The notes: generated by a model from the letters alone, not told the origin. Counted from the first letter of the stretch, positions 53,876-63,431 are shown. The stretch: DNA of 64,000 nucleotides from Telmatospirillum siberiense (GCF_002845745.1 NZ_PIUM01000005.1:1-64000); one strand, 5' to 3'. A program made the numbers and translations.

Positions 53876-54721
53876 ATGACCAAGACGGTGCCGGCGGAAT
53901 CGCCAGCGGGAACGCAGACTCTGCTGCGGGGGTTGGCGGTGATCGACGCGGTGGCGAAAGGGGCGCGGAGCCTGCCGGCCATCGGAACGGCCATCGGCTG
54001 CACGCGCAGCACCACCCACCGGCTGGCCGCCGCCCTGGTGCATGAGGGCTTTCTGAAGCAGATCGGCGGAGAGGGCTATGTTCTGGGCTCGCGCCTGATC
54101 GCGCTGGGCTATCAGGCCCGCGACCAGTTGCCGCTCGCCGCCATCGCCCGTCCCGCCCTCGAGGGATTGGCGGAGGAGACGCAGGATACCGTGCATCTCG
54201 GCGTGGTCGAAGGCGACGAGGTGTTCTATCTCGATAAATTGCCGGGCAACCGTGGCCTGCAGATGCGTTCCCGCATCGGCTATCGGATGCCGCTCGCCTT
54301 CACCGGCATCGGCAAGGCCCTGATGCTCGATATGGACGCGGACGATTGGCGCCGGCTCTACGAGACGGGATTGCGATGGCACGCCCAGGCCGGCAGCGGA
54401 CCGGCGACGGTGCCGCCCCTCGACGACTATCTGACTCGCCTGAAGGATTATGCCGCCGCCGGGGCCGCTTTCGATCTCGAGGAGAATGAGGTGGGCATCC
54501 GCTGCGTGGCGGCTCCCGTTCGCGACGCGGGCGGCGCCATCGTCGCCGCCATCAGCGTGGCCAGCGCCGTGCCCTATATGCCGCTGGAGCGCCTGCCCCG
54601 GCTGCGGCCACGGGTTCTTGCCACGGCGGCGGCGATTTCCCATGAATTGGGCTGGCATTCCCCTGGGGATTTGGCGTTCCCCCGGGGTGACGAGCTGGTC
54701 TTGCAGGGGAAAGTGTCGTAA
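53876..54721 (+). CDS. IclR-family transcriptional regulator
   Basis: A 281-residue regulator. The N-terminal winged helix is QTLLRGLAVIDAVAKGARSL with TRSTTHRLAAALVHEGFL; the C-terminal effector domain has PALEGLAEETQDTVHLGVVE, RMPLAFTGIGKALML and AAPVRDAGGAIVAAISVAS. IclR proteins usually control catabolic operons. Its neighbour is the KDG module, but no operator ties them. ATG 53876 with GGAAGGGA upstream is used; the frame is open from 53738. Confidence 0.9.
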   Translation: MTKTVPAESPAGTQTLLRGLAVIDAVAKGARSLPAIGTAIGCTRSTTHRLAAALVHEGFLKQIGGEGYVLGSRLIALGYQARDQLPLAAIARPALEGLAEETQDTVHLGVVEGDEVFYLDKLPGNRGLQMRSRIGYRMPLAFTGIGKALMLDMDADDWRRLYETGLRWHAQAGSGPATVPPLDDYLTRLKDYAAAGAAFDLEENEVGIRCVAAPVRDAGGAIVAAISVASAVPYMPLERLPRLRPRVLATAAAISHELGWHSPGDLAFPRGDELVLQGKVS

Positions 54722-54937
54722 GCGTCGTCTCCGCATCTATTTTGAAGCGGGGGCGTTGGTAATTCGGTACAATCTTCGCGATATCAATGTTTCCCCTGTC
54801 CAGCATTGTCGGCGATCCGACATTGCATTTAATCTTCGCTTTTTGTTCGTTATTTGTTCTGGTCACCGTATTGACATCAAGCGCAGGACCCCGTAATTAT
54901 GAGGGGATCGTTCCCCCGAGAACCAAAGTAGAATTTT

Positions 54938-55651
54938 ATGCCATTCCAACCCGTTGACACCCAGCGGCTGTATCAGCAAGTGGCCGACCAGATCAGTGAG
55001 CTGATACGCGTCAGGGAATTTCCGGTCGGGCATCGCCTGTTGCCGGAGCGTGATTTGGCGAAGGCGCTCGGGGTCAGCCGTCCGGTGGTCCGCGAAGCGA
55101 TGATCGCGTTGGAAATCGCCGGTCTGGTCGAGGTGCGGACCGGCTCGGGGACCTATGTCAAGGCGCGCGCCCATTCGTCGGCGACGCGCCCCCTGCCGAT
55201 CATTCTCGACGATGTGGGGCCCAGCCCGTTCGACATCATTTCGGCCCGCGTTCTTCTGGAAGGCGAAGTGGCCTTCCTGGCGGCGAAAGAGGCGACGGAC
55301 GAGGACTTGAAGGAAATCGCCACCATCCATCGGGAAATGTCCCGGCAGATGGCGGCCGGAGAGGCGACACAGGATCTGGATCGCCAGTTCCACGAGCGGA
55401 TCGCGCGGGCCACCCACAACACGGTGCTGCCCACACTGGTCGAAGGCTTGTGGACCAATCAGTTCGCTCCGGTCTTTTCCGTCTTGAGCCAAAGGACCGG
55501 CCTGTCGGAGAACCGGGCCGCCACCCTGGCCTCCCACGGACGGATCGCCGAAGCGCTGATGCAGCGCGATCCGGCCAGCGCCCGCGCCGCCATGCACGCC
55601 CATCTCGAGCAGGTGCTGGCCGTGCTGATGCGCGACGACGAGACGACCTGA
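54938..55651 (+). CDS. GntR-family regulator (FadR/FCD type), likely KDG-module repressor
   Basis: A 237-residue regulator: winged helix with LPERDLAKALGVSRPVVREA and GLVEVRTGSGTYVKAR, then an FCD domain with DRQFHERIARATHN and late LASHGRIAEALMQRD metal-binding residues. It resembles the UxuR/ExuR/LldR group that senses uronates or sugar acids. The conserved element at 57182 and 59445 fits its operator class and is upstream of the enzymes it would control. Upstream DNA (54722-54937) is AT-rich and carries no gene. Confidence 0.87.
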   Translation: MPFQPVDTQRLYQQVADQISELIRVREFPVGHRLLPERDLAKALGVSRPVVREAMIALEIAGLVEVRTGSGTYVKARAHSSATRPLPIILDDVGPSPFDIISARVLLEGEVAFLAAKEATDEDLKEIATIHREMSRQMAAGEATQDLDRQFHERIARATHNTVLPTLVEGLWTNQFAPVFSVLSQRTGLSENRAATLASHGRIAEALMQRDPASARAAMHAHLEQVLAVLMRDDETT

Positions 55652-55657
55652 CCCCTT

Positions 55658-55809
55658 AATACCAACTCTCGGTGATCGGACCCGATCACCGAGCCCTCAA
55701 TCGCCGGGCGGGTTTCTCCGAAACCCTTGGCTTCGCGCCAACGATGGCGCGGGCCCTCAATGGGCCAGACCAAGTCTCGATGAGTCATTCTCATCGAGAC
55801 TTGGTATAA
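55658..55809 (-). repeat. 152-bp MITE-like repeat, inverted copy of 17581-17735
   Basis: AATACCAACTCTCGGTGATC at one end and GAGACTTGGTATAAG at the other give the same terminal inverted repeats. The interior has CTCGGTGATCGG/CCGATCACCGAG, CGCCGGGCGGGTTTCTCC, GCGCCAACGATGGCGC and the perfect 15-bp stem CCAAGTCTCGATGAG/CTCATCGAGACTTGG. It starts a few bases after the GntR gene. Confidence 0.8.
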
Positions 55810-56015
55810 GAGCCTGTCGTCAGTGAGCGGGATGTCGTGCTGATGGCCCCAAAACCGTCATGGCCGTGCTCGACACGGCCATCCACGTGGTGGGAGCGAA
55901 CGACGGTGACTTGTTCGGGGGCGTGGATGCCCGGCTCAAGGCCGGGCACGACGTCTTTTGATTGAATCGCGAAACCAAAATACCGGAAGTGCGGTAACTG
56001 CTGACGACAGGCTCT
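55809..56015. repeat. 207-bp element with 15-bp perfect terminal inverted repeats
   Basis: AGAGCCTGTCGTCAG (55809-55823) is the exact complement of CTGACGACAGGCTCT (56001-56015). Inside are hairpins ATGGCCGTG...CACGGCCAT and GCCCGGC...GCCGGGC. It abuts the previous repeat and ends in the stop codon of the kinase gene on the other strand. It carries no gene and looks like a miniature mobile element. Confidence 0.7.
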
Positions 56016-57012
56016 AGGCCAGGCACCCCATCAGATCGCCCATGGCGTCGCGGGGGATGATGGCGCCGCGGTGGCGGATGACCGTCGCCGCCAGCCGTCC
56101 GCCGATGCGGGCGGCCTCTTCGGGAGTCCGCCCGGCCAGGCGACCGCTCAGATAGCCGGCGTTGAAGCTGTCGCCCGCGCCGGTGGTGTCGACGGGCGTG
56201 ACCTGTTCGCCGACCGGCACGTGAACGCGCAGATCCCCTTGCGAGATATAGCAGCCTTCGGCGCCATGCTTGACCAGCACCTCTTCGACACCCAGGCCGT
56301 GCATGCGGTTGGCGACCGCCTCGCAGCTTTTGTCGCCGAACAGCAATTCCTCGTCGTCGGCGGAGGGCAGGGCCAGGTCGACGAAGGCCAGGAAGCGCGA
56401 AACCACCCGGCGGGCGACGTCGGCCGATGGCCACAGGGAGGGGCGGTAGTTTCCGTCGAAGACGATGCGGGTGCCGCCCCGGCGCAATTTCTCAAGGGCT
56501 TCAGCCAAGCGGTCACGGGCGGGATAGGACAGGATCGACAGGGTGATGCCGGAGAAATGCACCATGTCGGCGTCGGCCAGATGGTCGAGAAGATCGACGG
56601 TTTCCGGCAGATCGAAGAGGGAGCGGGCCGGGGCCGCCGACCGGTAGTAATAAAAGCTGCGTTCGCCCCGCTCATCGGTGCGGATGAGATAGAGGCCGGG
56701 CAACTGGCCGGGAAGGCGGGCCACCCAGTCGGTGCCGATACCCTCCTGGCGCCAGAAGGCCAGCATGGCGTCGCTATAGGGATCATCGCCCAGCGCCGTC
56801 ACATAGTCGACCGCCAGGGCCGGTCCGTTGAGACGCGCCAGATAGACGGCGGTATTCAATGTGTCGCCGGCATAAGCCATCGTCATGGTGCCGCTGCCGC
56901 GATCGGCCATCTCGATCATGCATTCGCCGATGGAGACGATTCGGCGCGGCCGATCCGGCGCGGTGCTGACGGGAGCGGGCGCCGCTGGAGTCAATTCTAT
57001 TCCGGTGGTCAT
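56014..57012 (-). CDS. kdgK: PfkB-family sugar kinase, 2-keto-3-deoxygluconate kinase type
   Basis: A 332-residue kinase beginning MTTGIELTPAA with GECMIEMADRG, MAYAGDTLNTAVYLARL and SFYYYRSAAPARSLF, which are hallmarks of KdgK, and the PfkB signature [18 protein letters not shown] near residue 275. It phosphorylates KDG to KDPG. ATG 57012 has AAGGAA close upstream; the longer frame to 57087 is unsupported. It is divergent from the aldolase-kinase unit, with a candidate operator between. The other PfkB gene at 58216 belongs to a different subgroup. Confidence 0.87.
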   Translation of the reverse strand: MTTGIELTPAAPAPVSTAPDRPRRIVSIGECMIEMADRGSGTMTMAYAGDTLNTAVYLARLNGPALAVDYVTALGDDPYSDAMLAFWRQEGIGTDWVARLPGQLPGLYLIRTDERGERSFYYYRSAAPARSLFDLPETVDLLDHLADADMVHFSGITLSILSYPARDRLAEALEKLRRGGTRIVFDGNYRPSLWPSADVARRVVSRFLAFVDLALPSADDEELLFGDKSCEAVANRMHGLGVEEVLVKHGAEGCYISQGDLRVHVPVGEQVTPVDTTGAGDSFNAGYLSGRLAGRTPEEAARIGGRLAATVIRHRGAIIPRDAMGDLMGCLA

Positions 57013-57181
57013 CTGTTCCTTACCTCGGCCAAATGCGTGTGCGACCCTGCCGCCGACCTTATCAAAGCCTGGAAACATCACCAACACGAGGTCGTCCGAT
57101 GCCTGTTTTATCGACTTTTATCGACGGCCTGGCGGCATCGGGCCCGTGGTGGTTGACAGAGCCAAAATGCTGTGACACCAA

Positions 57182-57201
57182 TTGGTCGGACCACTTGACC
57201 A
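57182..57201. promoter_or_regulatory. Candidate GntR/FadR operator, KDG module site 1
   Basis: TTGGTCGGACCACTTGACCA contains TGGTCGGACCA, an exact fit to the FadR-type consensus TNGTNNNACNA. It is identical at 19 of 20 positions to 59445-59464. It lies 170 bases upstream of kdgK (minus) and 343 before the aldolase gene (plus). Confidence 0.7.
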
Positions 57202-57543
57202 TTTAACGTTTCCTGTCGGATGTCAAGATGTCGCTTGATGACCGTCTCGTGGCGGCTTGTCCAGACGCCGTGCGCGTCGTCCGACCGAGGAGCAGAGAAG
57301 TCTTGGCGCTATTTTCCAAAGGGCGCGTCGTCCGACGCGGTGACAAGGCCGCATCGGCGTTGCCCTTCCCCGCTGGCGGGCATCGGCGGCTTTGGCGGGT
57401 CTTACGTCCCGTTGATCGGGTCAGGCCTTCATTTTTGGTGGGCTTCGACGCGGCGTGGAGTTATGCCTATGGGGCGGGGCCGGGCGTGGAGGAGGGTGGT
57501 CCTGTGCTGATTCCAAAAATTGAAGATTGAGGAGTTTAAGGAA
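57202..57543. other. Long leader before the aldolase gene
   Basis: Some 340 bases without a recognisable gene. A 100-codon frame (57228-57530) starts at ATG without a ribosome-binding site and has no family likeness. The region may be a 5' leader; no clear hairpin-plus-T structure is seen. Confidence 0.4.
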
Positions 57544-58215
57544 ATGGCAGTCGACCGCATGACGGTATTGTCTGCGATGATGGACCAGGGTGTGATCCCT
57601 GTGTTCTATCACCCCGACGTCGAGGTTTGCAAAAAGGTCATCCAGGCCTGCGCCAACGGTGGCGCCAAATGCATCGAATTCACCAACCGGGGTGATTTCG
57701 CCCCCCACGTCTTCCTTGACGTCACCCGGCATTTCGCCAAGGCGGACCCATCCGTGATCATGGGCGTCGGCTCCATCGTCGATGCGCCCACCGCGGGCAT
57801 CTACATCGCCAACGGCGCCAAGTTCGTCGTTGGCCCGCTGCTGAACGCGGACGTCGCCAAGGTCTGTAACCGCCGCAAGATCGCCTACAGCCCGGGCTGC
57901 GGTTCGGCCTCCGAGATCAATTACGCGGAAGAGCTCGGCTGCGAAATCGTCAAGGTGTTCCCCGGCAGCTCGGTGGGTGGCCCGGACTTCGTGAAGTCGG
58001 TGCTCGGCCCCTGCCCCTGGACCCGTATCATGCCGACGGGCGGTGTCGACTGCACCGAGGAATCCCTCACCAAATGGTTCAAGGCCGGTGTCGTGTGCGT
58101 CGGCATGGGCAGCAACCTGGTCACCAAGCAACTGCTCGACGCCCAGGATTATGCCGGCATCGAGAAGAAGGTGCGCGAGACCATCGCGCTCATCCGTACC
58201 ATTCGGGGGAAGTAA
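57544..58215 (+). CDS. eda: KDPG/KHG aldolase-type enzyme
   Basis: A 223-residue class I aldolase of the Eda family. VIPVFYHPDVEVCKKVIQAC and GGAKCIEFTNRGD carry the catalytic Glu, EIVKVFPGSSVGG carries the Schiff-base Lys (about 137), and TRIMPTGGVDCTEES is the phosphate-binding end. It cleaves KDPG to pyruvate and glyceraldehyde 3-phosphate, or a close analogue. The spelling differs from the E. coli enzyme (FPGSS for FPAEA), so the substrate could also be a related keto-deoxy acid. ATG 57544 follows AGGAG and AAGGAA; the next gene starts at the base after its stop. Confidence 0.88.
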   Translation: MAVDRMTVLSAMMDQGVIPVFYHPDVEVCKKVIQACANGGAKCIEFTNRGDFAPHVFLDVTRHFAKADPSVIMGVGSIVDAPTAGIYIANGAKFVVGPLLNADVAKVCNRRKIAYSPGCGSASEINYAEELGCEIVKVFPGSSVGGPDFVKSVLGPCPWTRIMPTGGVDCTEESLTKWFKAGVVCVGMGSNLVTKQLLDAQDYAGIEKKVRETIALIRTIRGK

Positions 58216-59322
58216 ATGGCTGACGATATTCTGAAAATCCGTTCCGCGGCGGAGACCAAGTGGGATTGCGCCTCCTTCGGCGAGGTGATGCTCCGCTTCG
58301 ACCCCGGCTTCGGCCGCGTGCGCAATGCCCGCAGCTTCCAGGTCTGGGAAGGCGGCGGCGAATACAACGTCGCGCGCGCCATGCGCAAATGCTGGGGCAA
58401 GCGCTCCACCGTGGTCACCGCGCTTCCGCAGAACGATCTGGGCTGGCTGGTCCAGGACCTGATCTGGCAGGGCGGCGTCGATACCTCGCATCTGATTTGG
58501 CGCGACTTCGACGGCCTGGGGCGGAACACCCGCGTCGGCCTCAACTTCACCGAAAAGGGCTTCGGCGTCCGTGCCGCGCTCGGCTGCTCCGACCGTGGCC
58601 ATTCCGCCGCCTCGCAGATCAAGCCCGGCGAAGTGAACTGGGAAAAGCTGTTCGGTGAGGAAGGCGTCCGCTGGTTCCACACCGGGGGCATCTTCGCCGC
58701 TCTCGCCACCAACACCGCCGAGGCGGTGATCGAGGCGGTCGAGGTCGCCCACAAATACGGCACCATCGTTTCCTACGACCTGAACTACCGCGCCTCCCTG
58801 TGGAAGAGCCAGGGCGGCAAGGAAGGGGCGCAGAAGGTCAACCGCACCATCGCCAAGCATGTCGACGTGATGATCGGCAACGAGGAAGACTTCACCGCCT
58901 GCCTCGGCTTCGAGGTCGAAGGTCTCGACGAGCATATTTCGAAGATCGATCCCGCCAACTTCAAGAAGATGATCGCCAAGGCGGTCACCGAGTTCCCGAA
59001 CTTCAAGGTGGCGGCGACGACCCTTCGGAACGCCAAGACGGCAAGCGTCAACGACTGGGGCGCGGTGATCTATGCCGGCGGCCAGTTCTACGAGGCGCCG
59101 ATGCGCGAGAACCTCGAGATCTATGACCGCGTCGGCGGTGGCGACGGGTTCGCCTCCGGTCTGGCTTACGGCTTCCTCGAAGGCAAGGGTCCGCAGGCCG
59201 CCGTCGAATATGGCGCGGCGCATGGCGCATTGGCCATGACCACGCCGGGCGACACCTCGATGGTCAACGTCAAGGAAGTGGAAGCGATCATGAAGGGCAA
59301 GGGCGCCCGCGTGATCCGCTGA
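58216..59322 (+). CDS. PfkB-family sugar kinase, second KDG-kinase-like type
   Basis: A 368-residue kinase co-transcribed with the aldolase (adjacent, no gap). CASFGEVMLRFDPGFGRVRN and EGGGEYNVARAMRKCWGKR are substrate-side motifs. The PfkB signature is altered to YDRVGGGDGFASGLAYGFLE, keeping the catalytic Asp but with GGGD in place of GAGD. This form is seen in KDG kinases of Gram-positive and alphaproteobacterial type. It probably phosphorylates KDG or 2-keto-3-deoxygalactonate for the aldolase next to it. A terminator follows. Confidence 0.85.
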   Translation: MADDILKIRSAAETKWDCASFGEVMLRFDPGFGRVRNARSFQVWEGGGEYNVARAMRKCWGKRSTVVTALPQNDLGWLVQDLIWQGGVDTSHLIWRDFDGLGRNTRVGLNFTEKGFGVRAALGCSDRGHSAASQIKPGEVNWEKLFGEEGVRWFHTGGIFAALATNTAEAVIEAVEVAHKYGTIVSYDLNYRASLWKSQGGKEGAQKVNRTIAKHVDVMIGNEEDFTACLGFEVEGLDEHISKIDPANFKKMIAKAVTEFPNFKVAATTLRNAKTASVNDWGAVIYAGGQFYEAPMRENLEIYDRVGGGDGFASGLAYGFLEGKGPQAAVEYGAAHGALAMTTPGDTSMVNVKEVEAIMKGKGARVIR

Positions 59323-59330
59323 TCCAAAGT

Positions 59331-59373
59331 CTCCGGCCGGCCGCCTTCGGGCCGCGCCGGCCGGAGATCTTTT
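59331..59373 (+). terminator. Terminator after the aldolase-kinase unit
   Basis: CTCCGGCCGG pairs with CCGGCCGGAG around a 16-base GC-rich loop that can itself pair, followed by ATCTTTT. It lies nine bases after the kinase stop. Confidence 0.75.
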
Positions 59374-59444
59374 CGCCTTCGATGGAAGGCGCCGGGTTCG
59401 CCCGGTTACAAAATTTCTATTGTATCGATTGCCGCTGCGTCATA

Positions 59445-59464
59445 TTGGTCTGACCACTTGACCA
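59445..59464. promoter_or_regulatory. Candidate GntR/FadR operator, KDG module site 2
   Basis: TTGGTCTGACCACTTGACCA contains TGGTCTGACCA, a perfect palindromic FadR-type site, with the same CTTGACCA tail as site 1. It lies 84 bases before the start of the altronate-dehydratase-family gene, behind a terminator, so that gene has its own controlled promoter. Confidence 0.72.
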
Positions 59465-59547
59465 GGGCAATCCCATGACCCATTCTATGGAAACGGCGCG
59501 GATTCCGCGCATTCAGTGAATTTTCGACCAGCAAAGGACAGGTTTAG

Positions 59548-61071
59548 ATGGCGTCACTTTTCATTCGGCTGCATCCCAATGACAGCGTGGTCGTCGCGAT
59601 CGAGGATCTGTCACCGGGGACCGTGCTTCCCGGAACCGACGTCACCTGCAAGGATTCCATCCCGATCGGCCACAAGGTCGCCGTCCAGGCCATCGCCGCC
59701 GGACAGCCGGTGCGCAAGTTCGATCAGATCATCGGTTTCGCCACCCAGGCCATCGCTCCCGGCGAGCATGTGCACGTGCATAACATGGGCATGGGTGAGA
59801 CTTTCGACCGCGCCTTCGAGGTGGGATCCGACGCCAAGCCGACGGCCCTGCTGCCGGAAGCCGAGCGGGCGACGTTCCAGGGGATCGTTCGGTCCGACGG
59901 CCGCGTGGCGACCCGCAACTATATCGGCGTGCTGACCACGGTGAACTGTTCGGCCACCGCCGCCCGGCTGGTCGTTGAGCAGTTCCGCGGTTCCGCCCTG
60001 GCCGACTATCCCAATGTCGACGGCGTGGTTGCGCTGACCCACGGTCTGGGTTGTGGCGGCATCCAGGAAGGCGACGGCATGGACATTCTGCGCCGTACCA
60101 TCGGCGGCTATGCGCGGCACCCCAATTTCGCCGCCGTCGTCGTACTCGGCCTGGGTTGCGAAAACAACCAGTTCTCCCGCCTGGCGGAAGTCGAACATCT
60201 GGAGGTCGGTGAGTTCCTGCAGCCGCTGATCATTCAGGACATGGGCGGCACCAAGGCCACCGTCGAGGCGGCCGTGGCGAAGATCAAGGCGATCCTGCCG
60301 AAGGTCAACGACGTGCGTCGCCAGACCGTTTCGGCCAGCCATATCACCGTCGGGCTGCAATGCGGCGGTTCGGACGGCTATTCGGGCATCACCGCGAACC
60401 CCGCGCTGGGCGCCGCGGTCGATCTTCTGGTCAGGAACGGCGGGACCGCCATCCTGAGCGAAACCCCGGAAATCTACGGGGCCGAGCATCTGCTGGCGCG
60501 CCGCGCCGTCAGCCCGGACATCGCCGCCAAGCTGGTCGAGCGGATCAAATGGTGGGAAGCCTATACGGCGCGCACCGGTGATGAGATGAACAACAATCCC
60601 TCGCCGGGCAACAAGAAGGGCGGCCTTACCACCATTCTTGAAAAATCCCTGGGCGCCGTGGCCAAGGCCGGCACCACCAATCTGGTGGAGGTGGTGAAAT
60701 ACGCCGAGCCGATTCCCGCCCATGGCCTGGTGTTCATGGACAGCCCCGGCTACGACCCGGTGTCGGCCACCGGTCAGGTGGCCAGCGGCGCCAATATCAT
60801 CTGCTTCACCACCGGACGCGGATCGGTTTACGGTTGTAAGCCGGCTCCCAGCCTCAAGCTGGCCACCAACACGCCGCTCTATAATCGTATGCGCGACGAT
60901 ATGGACATCAATTGCGGTCCGATCGCGACGGGCGAAGCCTCCATCGAGGAGAGCGGCCGCGCCATTTTCGAGGCGATTCTGGCCACGGCTTCGGGACGGC
61001 AGACGAAAAGCGAGGAATTGGGCGTCGGCGCGGACGAATTCGCACCGTGGCAAATCGGCGCCGTCATGTAA
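59548..61071 (+). CDS. uxaA: Altronate dehydratase family protein (UxaA/GarD type)
   Basis: A 507-residue fused protein: a small N-terminal SAF domain (about 1-90, with APGEHVHVHNMGMGE) and the large dehydratase part (RSDGRVATRNYIGVLTTVNC, THGLGCGGIQEGDGM, LGLGCENNQFSRL and TTGRGSVYGCKPAPSLKLAT). The family removes water from altronate, galactarate or related acids using iron or manganese, giving KDG or a similar product that the neighbouring kinases and aldolase can use. The exact substrate is not certain. ATG 59548 has AAGGACAGG nearby upstream. Confidence 0.9.
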   Translation: MASLFIRLHPNDSVVVAIEDLSPGTVLPGTDVTCKDSIPIGHKVAVQAIAAGQPVRKFDQIIGFATQAIAPGEHVHVHNMGMGETFDRAFEVGSDAKPTALLPEAERATFQGIVRSDGRVATRNYIGVLTTVNCSATAARLVVEQFRGSALADYPNVDGVVALTHGLGCGGIQEGDGMDILRRTIGGYARHPNFAAVVVLGLGCENNQFSRLAEVEHLEVGEFLQPLIIQDMGGTKATVEAAVAKIKAILPKVNDVRRQTVSASHITVGLQCGGSDGYSGITANPALGAAVDLLVRNGGTAILSETPEIYGAEHLLARRAVSPDIAAKLVERIKWWEAYTARTGDEMNNNPSPGNKKGGLTTILEKSLGAVAKAGTTNLVEVVKYAEPIPAHGLVFMDSPGYDPVSATGQVASGANIICFTTGRGSVYGCKPAPSLKLATNTPLYNRMRDDMDINCGPIATGEASIEESGRAIFEAILATASGRQTKSEELGVGADEFAPWQIGAVM

Positions 61072-61310
61072 CCAGATCCAACCATCGATCTTCAAGAAAC
61101 CGTCCGACGCCGGGATCCGTTCCCGCGTCGGACGCAAGGGGCAGCCCTGGATCCAGGGTTTTTATTCTCAGCAGCCCCGAATTTGCGCTACCATCGGTTC
61201 AAAGTGCCGATGCTAGACAGTACAGGAGAGAATTTCGCTCCGACCAATTCCAATACCAAAAATAAAACTTCGATAAAGGCAGGCGTTAAGCCAGGCCAAA
61301 GGGGGCGACC

Positions 61311-63431
61311 GTGCGTTTTGCTTTTCTCCAGCCGATCCAGGTGCGCCTGTGGTTGGCGTTTTTAGCGGTGGCGGCGGTCAGCGTCGTTGGCGCGGTAACG
61401 TCATTGGTGTCCGATAGCCTGTTGTCCGGCACCATTCAGCGATTTGGATCGGGAACGCTGCCGCAAATGGTGGCGGCGCAAAGCCTGCTCGACGCGAAAA
61501 GCGCCCTGATCGAAGAGACCAGGGCCCTTGCCAAGACGGAAGAAGCCGGAGATCTCGACAAACGCAAGGCGGCGGCGCGCGGTCAGCTGACGAAGCTGCG
61601 CAGTCTGTCGTCCGAACGCCTGCCGGCTCTCGGGGCGAGCGAGGTGGCGAGCGAACTGCGCCCGCTGATCGATCGTTTCGAAGCCAGCCTGACCGCCGTG
61701 GACAAGGCCACCGGCCATCGGCTGGAGGCCCGGACCCGGCGTGACGAACTGGTCGAGAATATGGACAGCGCCAGTCGCGCCGCCCGTTCCCTGGCCGAGC
61801 CGCTGGCCCGGGCCCTGCGCGAGCAACTGGCCGGGCGGATCGGTTCCCTGGCGGCGGCCGGCGACATGCGACGTCTCCAGGATATCGACAAGAACGAGGT
61901 CGCCTGGCTGATCAACGTGCAACGGTTGCGGACGGAAGCGGAAAATCTGCGCAGCATGCTGACGGCGGCGGCGGGAGCCCAGGACGACGCGACCTTGCGC
62001 GGCGTCGAAGCGCAGATCGCCATGGCGACACCGCGTCTGCGCGAGCCTAGCGGATTGCCCGAGACGCCGTTCACCTCGGGCTTCGAGGCCTCGATGGAGG
62101 CTTTGGTGGGATATACCGCGCCGCCTGACAGCATCGTCGAGGCGCGGGCGGCGGAACTGGCCGCCCAGCATGACATCGACGCCGCGCTGACCGCCAATAC
62201 CCAGGCCGGCGACCAGCTCAGCAAGGCTCTCGGACAGTTCGCCGAAACCCGTTCGGCGGCCACCGGGCAGGCGATAGACAATACCGTCGGCGAGATCCGC
62301 GCGGCGATGAGCGTACAGGCCATCCTGGCCTTCCTGGCGTTGGCCACCGCGGCGTTGATCGGCTGGTTCTACGTGCGCGGCAATCTGGTCCGGCGGATCC
62401 TGCATCTGCGCGATGCCATGCGGGCGATTTCCGGCGGCGATCTGGAATATCGCGTCGCTGTGAAAGGCCAGGACGAATTGGCCTCGATGGCCGAGGCGCT
62501 GGCGATTTTCCGCGACAACGCCCGCAAGATCGCGCAATTGCAGCAACAGCAGGAGGAAGCCCGGCAGGCCGCCGAGCGGGAACGCCGCCAGGCGCTTCTC
62601 TCGATGGCCGACGCGCTGGAATCGGGGGCGGGCCGGTTGCTGTCGCAGGTTGCCGAGGCGGCGGCCCAATTGGATGGCTCGGCGGGCGACATGTCGCGCA
62701 ATGCCGAGGCGGCCAGCCGCGAAGCCGATTCCGTGGCCGGGGCGACCAATCAGGCGGCGATCAAGGTCGATTCCGCGGCCGGTGCGGCCCAGGAGATGGC
62801 GGCCTGCATCCAGGAGATCGCCCGCCATGTCGCCGGATCGACCTCGGCTTCCGGCAGTGCCCGGGACGAGGCCGGCACCGCGCAGCATAAGGTCGGCCGC
62901 TTGAAGGAGGCCGCCGAGAAAATCGGCGACATCGTCCAGTTGATCCGCGGAATCGCCGCCAAGACCCATCTCCTGGCGCTGAACGCCACCATCGAGGCGG
63001 CCCGGGCCGGAGAGGCGGGGAAAGGCTTCGTCATCGTCGCCGGCGAGGTGAACAACCTCGCCAATCAAACGGCGTCGGCCACCGAGGAAATCGAGCGCCA
63101 GGTCGGGGCCATCCAGATCGCCACCGGCGATTCGGTGCAATCGATCGAAACCATCCTGAAAGCGGTCGAGCATGTCAACGAACTCAATATGTCGGCATCC
63201 GGTTCATTGGAACAGCAGTCCGCCGCCACCCAGGAGATCGCGCGCAGCATGACGGAAATGGCCGAACTGATTTCGGCCGTGCATAGCGGAATGGACACGG
63301 TCAATCACAGCACGCACGCCAACGAGACGACGGCGGTCACCTTAAGGACCGCCGCGGCCCGTCTGTCGGCCGACACGGAAGCGCTGGGAACGGAAGTGAA
63401 CCGTTTTCTCGGTCAGATCCGTAACGGTTAA
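61311..63431 (+). CDS. Methyl-accepting chemotaxis protein with periplasmic helical sensor
   Basis: A 706-residue chemoreceptor. TM1 is near residues 10-32. The periplasmic part (about 33-330) is an all-helical, Ala-rich bundle. TM2 is near 335-355 ([19 protein letters not shown]), followed by a HAMP domain ([20 protein letters not shown]) and the signalling coiled coil with tip segment [20 protein letters not shown]. The tip reads AKTHLL where most receptors have GQTNLL. It starts at GTG 61311 and is monocistronic; its stop overlaps the end of the convergent transporter gene. Bases 61072-61310 have no gene. Confidence 0.93.
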   Translation: MRFAFLQPIQVRLWLAFLAVAAVSVVGAVTSLVSDSLLSGTIQRFGSGTLPQMVAAQSLLDAKSALIEETRALAKTEEAGDLDKRKAAARGQLTKLRSLSSERLPALGASEVASELRPLIDRFEASLTAVDKATGHRLEARTRRDELVENMDSASRAARSLAEPLARALREQLAGRIGSLAAAGDMRRLQDIDKNEVAWLINVQRLRTEAENLRSMLTAAAGAQDDATLRGVEAQIAMATPRLREPSGLPETPFTSGFEASMEALVGYTAPPDSIVEARAAELAAQHDIDAALTANTQAGDQLSKALGQFAETRSAATGQAIDNTVGEIRAAMSVQAILAFLALATAALIGWFYVRGNLVRRILHLRDAMRAISGGDLEYRVAVKGQDELASMAEALAIFRDNARKIAQLQQQQEEARQAAERERRQALLSMADALESGAGRLLSQVAEAAAQLDGSAGDMSRNAEAASREADSVAGATNQAAIKVDSAAGAAQEMAACIQEIARHVAGSTSASGSARDEAGTAQHKVGRLKEAAEKIGDIVQLIRGIAAKTHLLALNATIEAARAGEAGKGFVIVAGEVNNLANQTASATEEIERQVGAIQIATGDSVQSIETILKAVEHVNELNMSASGSLEQQSAATQEIARSMTEMAELISAVHSGMDTVNHSTHANETTAVTLRTAAARLSADTEALGTEVNRFLGQIRNG

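Noticed and set aside
57228-57530. 100-codon frame in the aldolase leader
   Set aside because: No ribosome-binding site, no likeness; the frame ends just before the aldolase start.
57421-59223. 600-codon open frame antisense to the aldolase and kinase genes
   Set aside because: Spans two well-supported genes on the other strand; no motif of its own.
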